DNA of 64,000 bases, from assembly GCA_019163135.1 (NCBI GenBank), contig JAFLKR010000152.1, forward strand, positions 1-64,000, read 5' to 3'. Below the pieces are notes generated by a model. The model had not been told where the DNA came from. It did no database searches and worked only from the letters and a program-made list of their open reading frames with translations. This document shows positions 11,103 through 19,071 of the stretch, piece after piece. Position numbers and translations under genes: made by a program. Numbering within the stretch: the stretch's first letter is position 1; each line of letters opens with the position of its first letter. Source of the DNA: Desulfobulbaceae bacterium. GTDB lineage: Bacteria > Desulfobacterota > Desulfobulbia > Desulfobulbales > Desulfobulbaceae.

Positions 11103-12383
11103 TTGAAATACCTGAAGCTCTTATTTATTATGAGCCTCGTTCTGTTGCCGGCGCTCTGCCCGGCGGCGGGAGATGGTTACGGGTATCCGATCCTGGACTC
11201 GTACGCGGCCACGATCATGGGAACGCCGGATAAGCTCAAACTCAAGCATCCTGAAGGGATTCCGAGCAGGGAACTCGTGATCCACCCCATCCTGAACCTC
11301 AAGAAACCTGATGTCTTCTTCTACGACAACGGGCTGCGCTGCGCCCTGGCCTACCAGAAAAAGAAGGCGCCGCTGATCTTCCTGATTGCCGGCACCGGCT
11401 CGAGCTACAACGCCCCGAAACTGATGGCCATGATGAACGGCCTGTACAATGCCGGTTTTCACGTCATCACCCTGTCGTCGCCCACCCATCCCAATTTTGT
11501 CATCAATGCCTCCCGCAGCCATATTCCCGGCAACTTGACTGAGGATGCGGCGGATCTGTACCAGGTGATGGAGACGGCCTGGAACCACGTAAAAGGGGAT
11601 ATCGAGGTCTCCAATTTCTGTCTTTCCGGCTATAGCCTGGGCGCAACCCAGGCAGCTTTTGTGGCCAAACTCGACGACGAGCGCAAGGTCTTCAATTTTA
11701 ACAAGGTGCTCCTGATCAATCCGGCGGTGAGCCTTTACGACTCCGTGAAGCGGATCGAGGCGCTGCTGGATGGCATTCCAGGCGGACCGAAAAAAATCGG
11801 CGCTTTTTTCAACAGGATGCTCAACAGATTTGTCGAGTTCTATCGCGAGGGCGATTTCATCGAGGTTAACAATGAATTCCTCTACGAAGTGTACAAAGCT
11901 GATCTCGTGTCCCGAGACGAAGCCGGAGGACTGATCGGGCTATCCTTCCGGATCAATTCGGCGGGAATGCTCTTCGCCTCCGACGTCATGACCAACGGCG
12001 GCTACATCGTGCCTAAAAACCGGGTGCTGAAACCTTCCGATCCCCTTGAAGATTATTTTCGGGTAGGGGTCTATCTCAGTTTCATCCAATATTTCAATGA
12101 ATATTTTTACCCCTATTTCCGGGGCCAGCGGCCGGGACTCACCCGGGAGCAACTCATCCAGTCGCTGAGCCTGAAGAGCATTGAGGGCTACCTGAAGTCC
12201 AACCCCAAGTTTGGCGTTATGACCAACGAGAACGACTTCATCCTGTCGTCGGCTGATCGGGAGTATCTCCGCCAATTGTTTGGCGAGGCGACCAAGGTCT
12301 ACCCCCGAGGCGGCCATCTGGGGAATCTCGAGTACCGTGACAACATGGTCTACATGACCGACTTCGTCGGCTTTTTCAATTAA
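11103..12383 (+). CDS. Secreted alpha/beta-hydrolase-fold protein
   Basis: I start this gene at the TTG at 11103, because AGGAG lies eight bases upstream and the product then begins with a clean signal peptide (KYLKLLFIMSLVLLPALCP and a following Ala-Ala-Gly). An in-frame ATG at 11061 would put 14 extra polar residues in front. The 426-residue protein has an alpha/beta-hydrolase look: a strand and loop with FLIAGTGSSY, the nucleophile elbow GYSLGA at about residues 178-183, and later acidic and His residues (GGHLGN near the C-terminus). It is probably periplasmic. The mlaA gene starts 15 bases after its stop, so the pair likely works on envelope lipids, perhaps as a lipase, esterase or acyl-transfer enzyme. 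The substrate is inferred from context only. Confidence 0.72.
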   Translation: MKYLKLLFIMSLVLLPALCPAAGDGYGYPILDSYAATIMGTPDKLKLKHPEGIPSRELVIHPILNLKKPDVFFYDNGLRCALAYQKKKAPLIFLIAGTGSSYNAPKLMAMMNGLYNAGFHVITLSSPTHPNFVINASRSHIPGNLTEDAADLYQVMETAWNHVKGDIEVSNFCLSGYSLGATQAAFVAKLDDERKVFNFNKVLLINPAVSLYDSVKRIEALLDGIPGGPKKIGAFFNRMLNRFVEFYREGDFIEVNNEFLYEVYKADLVSRDEAGGLIGLSFRINSAGMLFASDVMTNGGYIVPKNRVLKPSDPLEDYFRVGVYLSFIQYFNEYFYPYFRGQRPGLTREQLIQSLSLKSIEGYLKSNPKFGVMTNENDFILSSADREYLRQLFGEATKVYPRGGHLGNLEYRDNMVYMTDFVGFFN

Positions 12384-12398
12384 TTGGGGTGCAAGGCA

Positions 12399-13151
12399 AT
12401 GATCACTACGCTTCGCTGGGTCTGCCCAGTCCTTACCGCTCTCTTCCTGGCGCTGAATCTGAGCGGGTGCGCCTCGACCAACCCCGCCTATCCTCCCGAA
12501 GAGCCGGCAATGCATTCGGTGCGCGAAATAGACGATGAGTATATCGCCCACGTTAATGACCCTTGGGAGGGGTTCAACCGGAGCATGTACAAATTCAATT
12601 ATACCTTCGATAAATACGTTTTTCTTCCTGTGGTGAACACCTATGAATTCCTCGCCCCGACCTTCGTCCAGACCGGTGTTTCCAACTTTTTTAATAACAT
12701 TGGAGAAATTTGTACGCTCTACAACAGCCTTTTCCAATTGAAGGGAGGGAAGGCCCTGACGACGACCGGGCGCTTCCTGACCAACAGCACTCTCGGTATC
12801 GCGGGTCTTTTTGATCCGGCCACCCGTTTAGGCTTGGCCCGGCAGAATGAGGACTTCGGCCAGACCCTCGGCCGCTGGGGCGTTGGTACCGGGCCGTATG
12901 TGGTGATGCCGGTGCTGGGCCCCGCAACCGTCCGCGACGTCAGCGGGTATGCCGTCGATACCGGGGTGCATGCCGCCTTGGTCAATGAAGCGGACCTCGA
13001 CGAAGACCTCCAGAACGGGATCACCGCGTTGAACACTATCGACATTCGCCACCAGCAGCCATTCCGCTACTATGAGAGCGGCTACCCCTTCGAGTACTAC
13101 ATGGTTCGATTTCTCTACCGCGAAAAACAAGAACTGGAAGCCCTGCGATGA
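12399..13151 (+). CDS. mlaA: MlaA (VacJ) family outer-membrane lipoprotein
   Basis: The ATG at 12399 has GGGG at 12386-12389, nine bases upstream, and gives a lipoprotein of 250 residues. The signal peptide ends in a lipobox (LSGC), with the lipidated Cys near residue 24. The mature part carries the hallmark DPWEGFNRSMYKFNYTFDKY, followed by FNNIGEICTLYNSLFQLKG and the GVGTGPYVVMPVLGP stretch that marks the MlaA family. MlaA sits in the outer membrane and removes misplaced phospholipids from the outer leaflet, normally handing them to MlaC and the MlaFEDB transporter, none of which lie in this window. The secreted hydrolase directly upstream is a likely functional partner. Confidence 0.92.
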   Translation: MITTLRWVCPVLTALFLALNLSGCASTNPAYPPEEPAMHSVREIDDEYIAHVNDPWEGFNRSMYKFNYTFDKYVFLPVVNTYEFLAPTFVQTGVSNFFNNIGEICTLYNSLFQLKGGKALTTTGRFLTNSTLGIAGLFDPATRLGLARQNEDFGQTLGRWGVGTGPYVVMPVLGPATVRDVSGYAVDTGVHAALVNEADLDEDLQNGITALNTIDIRHQQPFRYYESGYPFEYYMVRFLYREKQELEALR

Positions 13152-13281
13152 GCCAACCGCAGTTTCCCCTGGTGTAAGAATTTTGATATAAGAGGCGGAA
13201 CCTCACTGTACGACCAACCCCGATCGCAGGCCGACTGGAACGCCAACTTGTTTTGCATCGGATAAAGAGGATATCGATATT

Positions 13282-14217
13282 ATGAAAACCGTGTATTGGT
13301 TACAGGGAGGTGGCTGCGGCGGCGACACCTTCTCGTTTTTAAGCAGTGAATATCCCGATGTCATCGAGCTTTTTCGCACCCTGGATATGCAACTGCTTTG
13401 GCATCCCTCGCTTTCGCACCTTTCCCCTGTGAACCATCGAGCGCTTCTGGCAAAAATCCTGACCGGAGAACAACCTCTCGACATCCTTATGGTCGAAGGC
13501 TCGGTGATCTGCGGGCCGGCAGGCACCGGGATGTTCCATACCAAGGATGGCCATCCCCAAAAGGATCTGATCTACAGTCTCGCCTCACAGGCCCAAGTGA
13601 TTATGGCCGTCGGAACCTGCGCCTCTTTTGGCGGGTTCGGCTCCGGCGATGTCATCGAAGCCACCGGGCTGCAGTTCACCAAAAAAGAACGAGGCGGCTT
13701 TCTGGGCCAGGATTTCATTGCCAAATCAGGTCAGGCGGTGATCAATCTGGCCGGCTGTCCCTGCCATCACGATGTGATCGCCGGTGCCATCATTTCTGTG
13801 GCCAATGGAGTGGTGCTCGAACTCGATAAGTATCAGCGCCCGCTCGAATGGTATGGCACCACGGTCCATCAAGGCTGCACCCGCAACGAATATCATGAGT
13901 ACCGGGTCGAGGAATCAGACTTCGGCGAAATGGGGTGCCTCTTTTTTCATATGGGCTGTGCCGGGCCGCTGGTGCCGGGTCCCTGCAACAAGTTGCTCTG
14001 GAATCAGCAGTCTTCCAAACCTCGGGCCGGGGTACCCTGTTTTGGTTGCACCGATCCCGATTTTCCCAGGGCGACACCGTTTTTCCAAACCCCCAATATC
14101 GAAGGCATACCACTCTCGTTGCCCATGGGGGTCAGCCGCGCCCATTATATGGTCTACAAAGGCATGGCCGCGGCCGCAGCCCCCGAGCATCTCAAGAAGC
14201 GGAAATCAAAAGTTTAA
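13282..14217 (+). CDS. NiFe hydrogenase small subunit (group 2-like)
   Basis: The 311-residue protein has no twin-arginine signal, so the enzyme is cytoplasmic. It resembles the cyanobacterial HupS and regulatory HupU type: WLQGGGCGGDTFSFL near the start, LLWHPSLS, VEGSV, AVGTCASFGG, GLQF..ERGGFLG and INLAGCP. Proximal-cluster ligands appear to be Cys12, Cys113 and Cys159, but the fourth position, Cys in the usual C-x-x-C motif, is Asp15 here. Candidate ligands for the other clusters are His195, Cys199, Cys219 and Cys226, then Cys235, Cys253 and Cys256. It heads a run of five genes: large subunit, protease, hybrid kinase and diguanylate cyclase. An AGAGGA motif lies ten bases before the ATG. 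I am sure it is a hydrogenase small subunit; the exact subgroup needs a phylogeny. Confidence 0.93.
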   Translation: MKTVYWLQGGGCGGDTFSFLSSEYPDVIELFRTLDMQLLWHPSLSHLSPVNHRALLAKILTGEQPLDILMVEGSVICGPAGTGMFHTKDGHPQKDLIYSLASQAQVIMAVGTCASFGGFGSGDVIEATGLQFTKKERGGFLGQDFIAKSGQAVINLAGCPCHHDVIAGAIISVANGVVLELDKYQRPLEWYGTTVHQGCTRNEYHEYRVEESDFGEMGCLFFHMGCAGPLVPGPCNKLLWNQQSSKPRAGVPCFGCTDPDFPRATPFFQTPNIEGIPLSLPMGVSRAHYMVYKGMAAAAAPEHLKKRKSKV

Positions 14218-14238
14218 GCAGCAAAGGACGGAACCCGC

Positions 14239-15789
14239 ATGACGAACACCTTAAAGGGCCTCAATATTCCTCTCAATAGAGCTGAGGGCGACCTGGAAAT
14301 CAGGGTTGAAATTGACAACGGCATCATCACCGAGGCCTGGAGCGCCGGCACCATGTTTCGTGGTTTTGAAGGGATGATGCGCGGACGTGGCGCCTTGGAC
14401 GGCCTGGTGGTGACTCCGCGTATCTGCGGGATCTGCAGCCTGACCCACCTCACCGCCGCGGTTGAGGCCCTGGAAGCCATTGCGGGCATTGCGCCCCCCG
14501 ACAACGCCCGCCGTCTGCGCAATCTGGCTCTGATGGTCGAGACCATCCAGAGCGATGTCCGCCAGGCGGTGCTGATGTTTATGGTTGATTTCGCAAATAA
14601 GGAGGCCTATCACGATCATCCCCTCGGAGAGGAAGCCCAGAACCGCTACAACCCGCTGCAGGGAAGGGCTGCCATCGAGGTCATTCGGGAAAGCAAACGA
14701 CTGCTGCAAATGGTGGCCATTATTGGTGGACAATGGCCCCACACCTCCTTCATGGTCCCCGGGGGGGTAACCTCCATTCCTGAAATTTCAAAAATTCTGC
14801 AATGCCGCATAATTCTGGAACGATTTCGTTCCTGGTACGAACGAAGCATGCTGGGGTGTTCCATAGAACGATGGCAGGCTGTCCGCAGCCGTAACGACCT
14901 GGACATCTGGCTTGATGAAAAACCCTCGCATCGCGACAGTGAGGTCGGCTTTTTTATCCGCTTCGCCCGCCAGGCGGGCCTGCATGCTTTTGGCAAGGGC
15001 CCCGCTCGTTTTCTTTCCTACGGCAATTTCACCCTGCCGCGCGAGACCGCTGTGACAGGTGCGGACGGCAGATTGCTGCCCTCTGGCTTTGCCGCCGGCA
15101 TTGAAGTCGCCTCCTTTGCGGCCGCTAAAATTACTGAAGATGTTTCGCATGCCTGGTTTGAACAGGGGAGCAAACCCGTTCACCCCTTTGACGGCACGAC
15201 CAAGCCTTATGCCTCAGGACAAGGCGGCAAATTGTACTCCTGGATCAAGGCCCCCCGTTACGGAGGGGAGGTCGTTGAAACAGGGCCCCTGGCCGAGATG
15301 GTCATCGCCGGCAATCCCCTGTTCCGGGATCTTGTCGCCCAGGGGGGGCCCAATGTGCTGGTGCGGGAACTTGCCCGCCTGGTACGTTCGGCCTATGTCC
15401 TGAAGCCAATGGCGACCTGGATTAACGAGTTGCTGGACCGACGGCAGGACGATTTTTACCATGCCGTCAAGCACCTTCCCGATGGTGAAGGAGCCGGCAT
15501 GATCGAGGCCGCCCGGGGAGCGCTGGGGCATTGGGTCAAAATCAAGGATGAAAAGATTGCCCACTACCAGATCATCACCCCGACCGCATGGAACGGATCT
15601 CCGCGCGATGAACGCGGCGTTCGCGGGGCCTGGGAAGAGGCCTTGATCGGAACCCCGATTAACGACCTTGAAAATCCGGTGGAGGCAGGGCATGTGGTCC
15701 GGTCCTTTGACCCTTGTCTGGTCTGTGCGGTCCATTGTCTGCAAAAAGAAAAGAAAAAGGGGGCCCTGCTCCTGGGCTTGAAGCAGTGA
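14239..15789 (+). CDS. NiFe hydrogenase large subunit (catalytic, group 2-like)
   Basis: This 516-residue subunit carries the NiFe active site. The N-terminal ligand motif is RICGICSLTH with Cys63 and Cys66. The C-terminal motif is DPCLVCAVH with Cys493, Cys496 and His499. Seventeen residues follow His499, beginning with Cys and ending in GLKQ, so the subunit is made as a precursor that needs C-terminal cleavage. The protease encoded next, with a four-base GTGA overlap, is the obvious candidate. There is no signal peptide. The small subunit ends 21 bases upstream. Classical H2-sensing hydrogenases usually lack the C-terminal tail, so this tail argues either for a catalytic uptake enzyme or for a different class of sensor. 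Hyp assembly genes are not in the window. Confidence 0.95.
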   Translation: MTNTLKGLNIPLNRAEGDLEIRVEIDNGIITEAWSAGTMFRGFEGMMRGRGALDGLVVTPRICGICSLTHLTAAVEALEAIAGIAPPDNARRLRNLALMVETIQSDVRQAVLMFMVDFANKEAYHDHPLGEEAQNRYNPLQGRAAIEVIRESKRLLQMVAIIGGQWPHTSFMVPGGVTSIPEISKILQCRIILERFRSWYERSMLGCSIERWQAVRSRNDLDIWLDEKPSHRDSEVGFFIRFARQAGLHAFGKGPARFLSYGNFTLPRETAVTGADGRLLPSGFAAGIEVASFAAAKITEDVSHAWFEQGSKPVHPFDGTTKPYASGQGGKLYSWIKAPRYGGEVVETGPLAEMVIAGNPLFRDLVAQGGPNVLVRELARLVRSAYVLKPMATWINELLDRRQDDFYHAVKHLPDGEGAGMIEAARGALGHWVKIKDEKIAHYQIITPTAWNGSPRDERGVRGAWEEALIGTPINDLENPVEAGHVVRSFDPCLVCAVHCLQKEKKKGALLLGLKQ

Positions 15790-16232
15790 AAGGTGCCATC
15801 ATCTGCATCGGCAACCGCTTGGTCGCGGAAGATGCCGCCGGGATGGCGGTTTTTGACCAATTGCGGGCAAGGGATGGACTGCCTGCTGAAGTGACGGTCA
15901 TAGAAGGCGGGTTGGCCGGCCTCAACCTCCTGCCGTTGTTGGAACAGGGGGGCAGGGTGGTATTTGTTGATGCGGTCCAGGGATTTACCAGGCCGGGCGA
16001 AATGGTCCTGCTTGATCGCCAGCAGATAGTCAACACCCTCGGTGGCGGCTATTTTGATCATGGTTCGGGTTTGGCCTATGTTCTTTCCGTCCTGCCCCAG
16101 GTTTGCGATGGTGACCTGCCGGAGGAAATTGTGCTTGTCGGCCTTGAAGGGGAATGTACCCTGCCGACAATCAAACGAGCGGCCGAACTGAGCATTACCC
16201 TCGCAACTCATGGCTTGAAGGAGCGTACCTGA
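15786..16232 (+). CDS. Hydrogenase maturation protease (peptidase M52 family)
   Basis: I choose the GTG at 15786, which overlaps the stop of the large-subunit gene as GTGA; an upstream in-frame ATG at 15714 would lie deep inside that gene. The 148-residue product has the fold signature of HycI/HybD proteases: CIGNRLVAEDAAG near the N-terminus, with Glu as the first metal ligand, VVFVDAV with the Asp ligand, and a His in FDHGSGL. These enzymes bind the nickel of the immature large subunit and clip its C-terminal tail after the last active-site motif. Its position supports a dedicated role for the hydrogenase encoded just before it. The stop overlaps the start of the following kinase as TGATG. 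Confidence 0.9.
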   Translation: MKGAIICIGNRLVAEDAAGMAVFDQLRARDGLPAEVTVIEGGLAGLNLLPLLEQGGRVVFVDAVQGFTRPGEMVLLDRQQIVNTLGGGYFDHGSGLAYVLSVLPQVCDGDLPEEIVLVGLEGECTLPTIKRAAELSITLATHGLKERT

Positions 16233-19069
16233 TGGAAAAAAGCAGCGCTGAAATGCAGATGGAAATCGACATGCTGCGCCGCGAAATCAAAGTTGCCCGG
16301 GAGGCAGCGGAGATAACCTCTGACCTGGTGGTTAAGCAGTTCGAGCAAACCGAACGCATGCTCCATCGCTTTCAAACCGCAGATGCTGAACGGCAGGCAG
16401 TTTTAGATGCGGCCACCCAACTCTCGATCATCGCCACCGATCTTGACGGCACCATCCGACTCTTTAGCAAAGGGGCTTCTGCCCTGCTGGGGTATAGCTC
16501 CTCGGAAATGATCAACAAGGGCAATATTCTTGCCCTTCATTTAACTGCCGAACTCGATCATTACGGTAAAAAGGTAAGCGGAATTTCCGGGTCCAGCCTG
16601 CACGCCATGAAGGTTTTCGACCAATTTGTCAAACAGAAACACAGCCGTGCCCAAGAGTGGCTGTATGTGTGTAAAAATGGCGCACATCTGCCGGTCCGTC
16701 TCTCCATCACCAGCCTGTACAATCCCGATGGTCGGATGGTGGGTTATCTGTTCACGGCGATGGACCAGACGCTTCAGAAGCAGATGGAGCGCGAGTTGAT
16801 TCAAGCCAAGGAATCGGCGGAGGCGGCTAATGCCTCCCGGGGGGACTTTTTGGCCCGCATGAGCCATGAGATCCGCACCCCTATGAATGGCATTGTCGGC
16901 ATGGCCTCTTTGCTGCAAAAAACAGCGCTTGATGCTAAGCAGCACAATTATGCCGATAAGCTGCTCGGCTCTGCCAATATTCTGTTGAGGCTCATCAACG
17001 ATATCCTCGATTTTTCGAAAATTGACGCCGGCAAATTGCAGCTGGAAGAAATTGCTTTTAATCTCGAAGATATCCTCAGCAACATTGCCAATGTGGTCGG
17101 CATGCTGGCCGAAAAAAAAGGTCTGGAGTTTTTGTTTCGGATCGATCCCCGAATTCCGTATAATCTCATCGGGGACCCCTTGCGCCTGGGTCAAGTGCTG
17201 ATGAATTTGGCGAGCAATGCCGTAAAATTCACCAAGCAAGGTGAGGTGGTCATTTCGGTAGCGCTGGAAAAACAACTGAAAGACCAGGTTACCTTTCGAT
17301 TTTCCGTGCGCGACAGCGGCATCGGTTTGCAGCAGGAAGAGGCTAAACGGCTTTTTTCAGCATTCAGCCAGGCCGATGATTCCATCACCCGCAAATATGG
17401 CGGTACCGGGCTGGGACTTGCCATCAGCAAACAACTGACCGAACTGATGGGCGGCAGGATATGGATTGAAAGCGAACCGGGAAAAGGAGCGGAATTCATC
17501 TTTACGGCCAATCTGCGACTCGCAGAAGCGACACCAGAACGCAAGCCGCGATCTTCCAAACCTTTACGGGGCCTGCGAGCCCTGGTGGTTGACGATAACG
17601 AGGCGGCTCGTGAGGTCCTTTCCTCCATGCTGCAATCCTGGAAAATCGAGGTGGATACGGCGGTTGACGGCAAATCGGCGATCTGCCGCCTTGAGCAGGC
17701 CATCCAGCAGAAATGCCCCTATGATGTCGTCTTGCTGGACTGGATAATGCCCGGCATTGATGGCATTGAGACGGCCAGAAGGATTAAGGCCAATGCCGCC
17801 CTCTCGAAAGTTCCAGCCATGTTGATGGTAACCGCCAACGGACGCGAGGAAGCCTATCTCGAGGCGGGCGAGGTGGGCCTGCAGGGTTTCCTTTTGAAAC
17901 CGGTGTATGCCTCGGTGATGTACAACACCTTGCTGGATATTCTTGGTATTGAAACGGTTTCAGGGCCTCAGATTCTCAAGGAGCAGACCGGCACCGCAGA
18001 TTTGGCGACCATTCGCGGGGCTCATATTCTGCTGGTGGATGACAACAGTATCAATCAGGAAGTTGCCAGCGAATTTCTTCTCGAAGCCGGCATGGCAGTC
18101 ACCATTGCTTCGAGCGGGCGGGAATGCCTGAATGCGTTGCAACAGGGGACCTTTGACCTGGTCTTTATGGATATCCAGATGCCGGAGATGGATGGCCTGG
18201 AAGTAACCAGAAGAATCCGCCAGGACAGTCAGTACAAGGATTTGCCCATTATCGCGATGACGGCCCACGCCATGGCCGGAGACAAAGACAAGAGTCTGGC
18301 CGCAGGGATGAACGACCATATCACCAAACCTATCAATCAGGCCATCCTCAATCAGGCCTTAAAGATGTGGATAACAGAAAAACATCCCGCGACTCACCTG
18401 GATAAACTCGATAAAGCAGTTGGTCCTGCGCTTACCGCCAGGGTTTCATTGCCGGCTTTGCCTGGTATTGATCAAGGGGCGGCGCTCAAGGTTTTGAACC
18501 AGAACACCCGACTTTTTGTGAAAATGCTCTATGATTTCCAAAAGAACTACCATGGTCTGCCCAGCCTCTTGCGGGAATTATCAGTGGCGGGCAAGTGGCA
18601 GGAAATTCAGGAAAAGGCTCATACCATCAATGGTGTTGCCGGATATATCGGCTCCGCTGGCCTGATGCAAGCCGCCCAGAAATTGGAAGAGAGTCTCAAA
18701 AGCAATCGGCGGGAGGAGGCGGTACACCATCTCGTTGTCTTTATCAACGCCCTCGATGCCATTCTTTCCTCTCTCTCCGCCCTGCCGACCCAGGTAAAAG
18801 AACCTCGTGTTCAAGCTGTCCAAAACGATGCGAGAGACCTCGGGGACCAGGAGCTTGCAGAACAATTGCAGGTGCTTATCGGGCAATTGAAAAAGGGGGA
18901 ACTGGCTGCGGAGGAACAGTTTGCCGAGGTGGAACAACTCCTTGAAGCGACGGGGGTCGACGAACAATTGAAAACGATTGCGGCATTGATTGACGACATC
19001 GAATATGAAAAGGCTGCCGCAGTAGCAGGCAATCTGCTGACCATGATTCAGCATAACCGCGGGAACTGA
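16232..19069 (+). CDS. Soluble PAS hybrid histidine kinase with two receivers and HPT domain
   Basis: The ATG at 16232 overlaps the protease stop by one base and has AAGGAG seven to twelve bases upstream, giving 945 residues. Order of parts: coiled coil 5-50, PAS 55-180, HisKA with His212 in MSHEIRTPMNG, ATPase domain 315-430 (RDSGIG, GTGLGL), receiver 1 at 448-570 with Asp503, receiver 2 at 598-712 with Asp647, HPT domain about 745-850 with likely phospho-His797 in AHTINGVAG, and a helical tail. No membrane segments are seen. This is the full phosphorelay layout of BarA/TorS-type kinases, but in a soluble form. The known H2-sensing kinase HoxJ is likewise soluble with a PAS input that docks on its hydrogenase. 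Here the coupling to the hydrogenase genes is translational, and the diguanylate cyclase gene follows two bases after the stop. Confidence 0.93.
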   Translation: MEKSSAEMQMEIDMLRREIKVAREAAEITSDLVVKQFEQTERMLHRFQTADAERQAVLDAATQLSIIATDLDGTIRLFSKGASALLGYSSSEMINKGNILALHLTAELDHYGKKVSGISGSSLHAMKVFDQFVKQKHSRAQEWLYVCKNGAHLPVRLSITSLYNPDGRMVGYLFTAMDQTLQKQMERELIQAKESAEAANASRGDFLARMSHEIRTPMNGIVGMASLLQKTALDAKQHNYADKLLGSANILLRLINDILDFSKIDAGKLQLEEIAFNLEDILSNIANVVGMLAEKKGLEFLFRIDPRIPYNLIGDPLRLGQVLMNLASNAVKFTKQGEVVISVALEKQLKDQVTFRFSVRDSGIGLQQEEAKRLFSAFSQADDSITRKYGGTGLGLAISKQLTELMGGRIWIESEPGKGAEFIFTANLRLAEATPERKPRSSKPLRGLRALVVDDNEAAREVLSSMLQSWKIEVDTAVDGKSAICRLEQAIQQKCPYDVVLLDWIMPGIDGIETARRIKANAALSKVPAMLMVTANGREEAYLEAGEVGLQGFLLKPVYASVMYNTLLDILGIETVSGPQILKEQTGTADLATIRGAHILLVDDNSINQEVASEFLLEAGMAVTIASSGRECLNALQQGTFDLVFMDIQMPEMDGLEVTRRIRQDSQYKDLPIIAMTAHAMAGDKDKSLAAGMNDHITKPINQAILNQALKMWITEKHPATHLDKLDKAVGPALTARVSLPALPGIDQGAALKVLNQNTRLFVKMLYDFQKNYHGLPSLLRELSVAGKWQEIQEKAHTINGVAGYIGSAGLMQAAQKLEESLKSNRREEAVHHLVVFINALDAILSSLSALPTQVKEPRVQAVQNDARDLGDQELAEQLQVLIGQLKKGELAAEEQFAEVEQLLEATGVDEQLKTIAALIDDIEYEKAAAVAGNLLTMIQHNRGN

Positions 19070-19071
19070 TT

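Noticed and set aside
13230-13262. Possible sigma-54 promoter (TGGAACG with a later TTG) before the hydrogenase operon
   Set aside because: The spacing between the GG and the expected GC is wrong by one base and the GC is absent, so I cannot support it, although a sigma-54 activator gene exists in the window.
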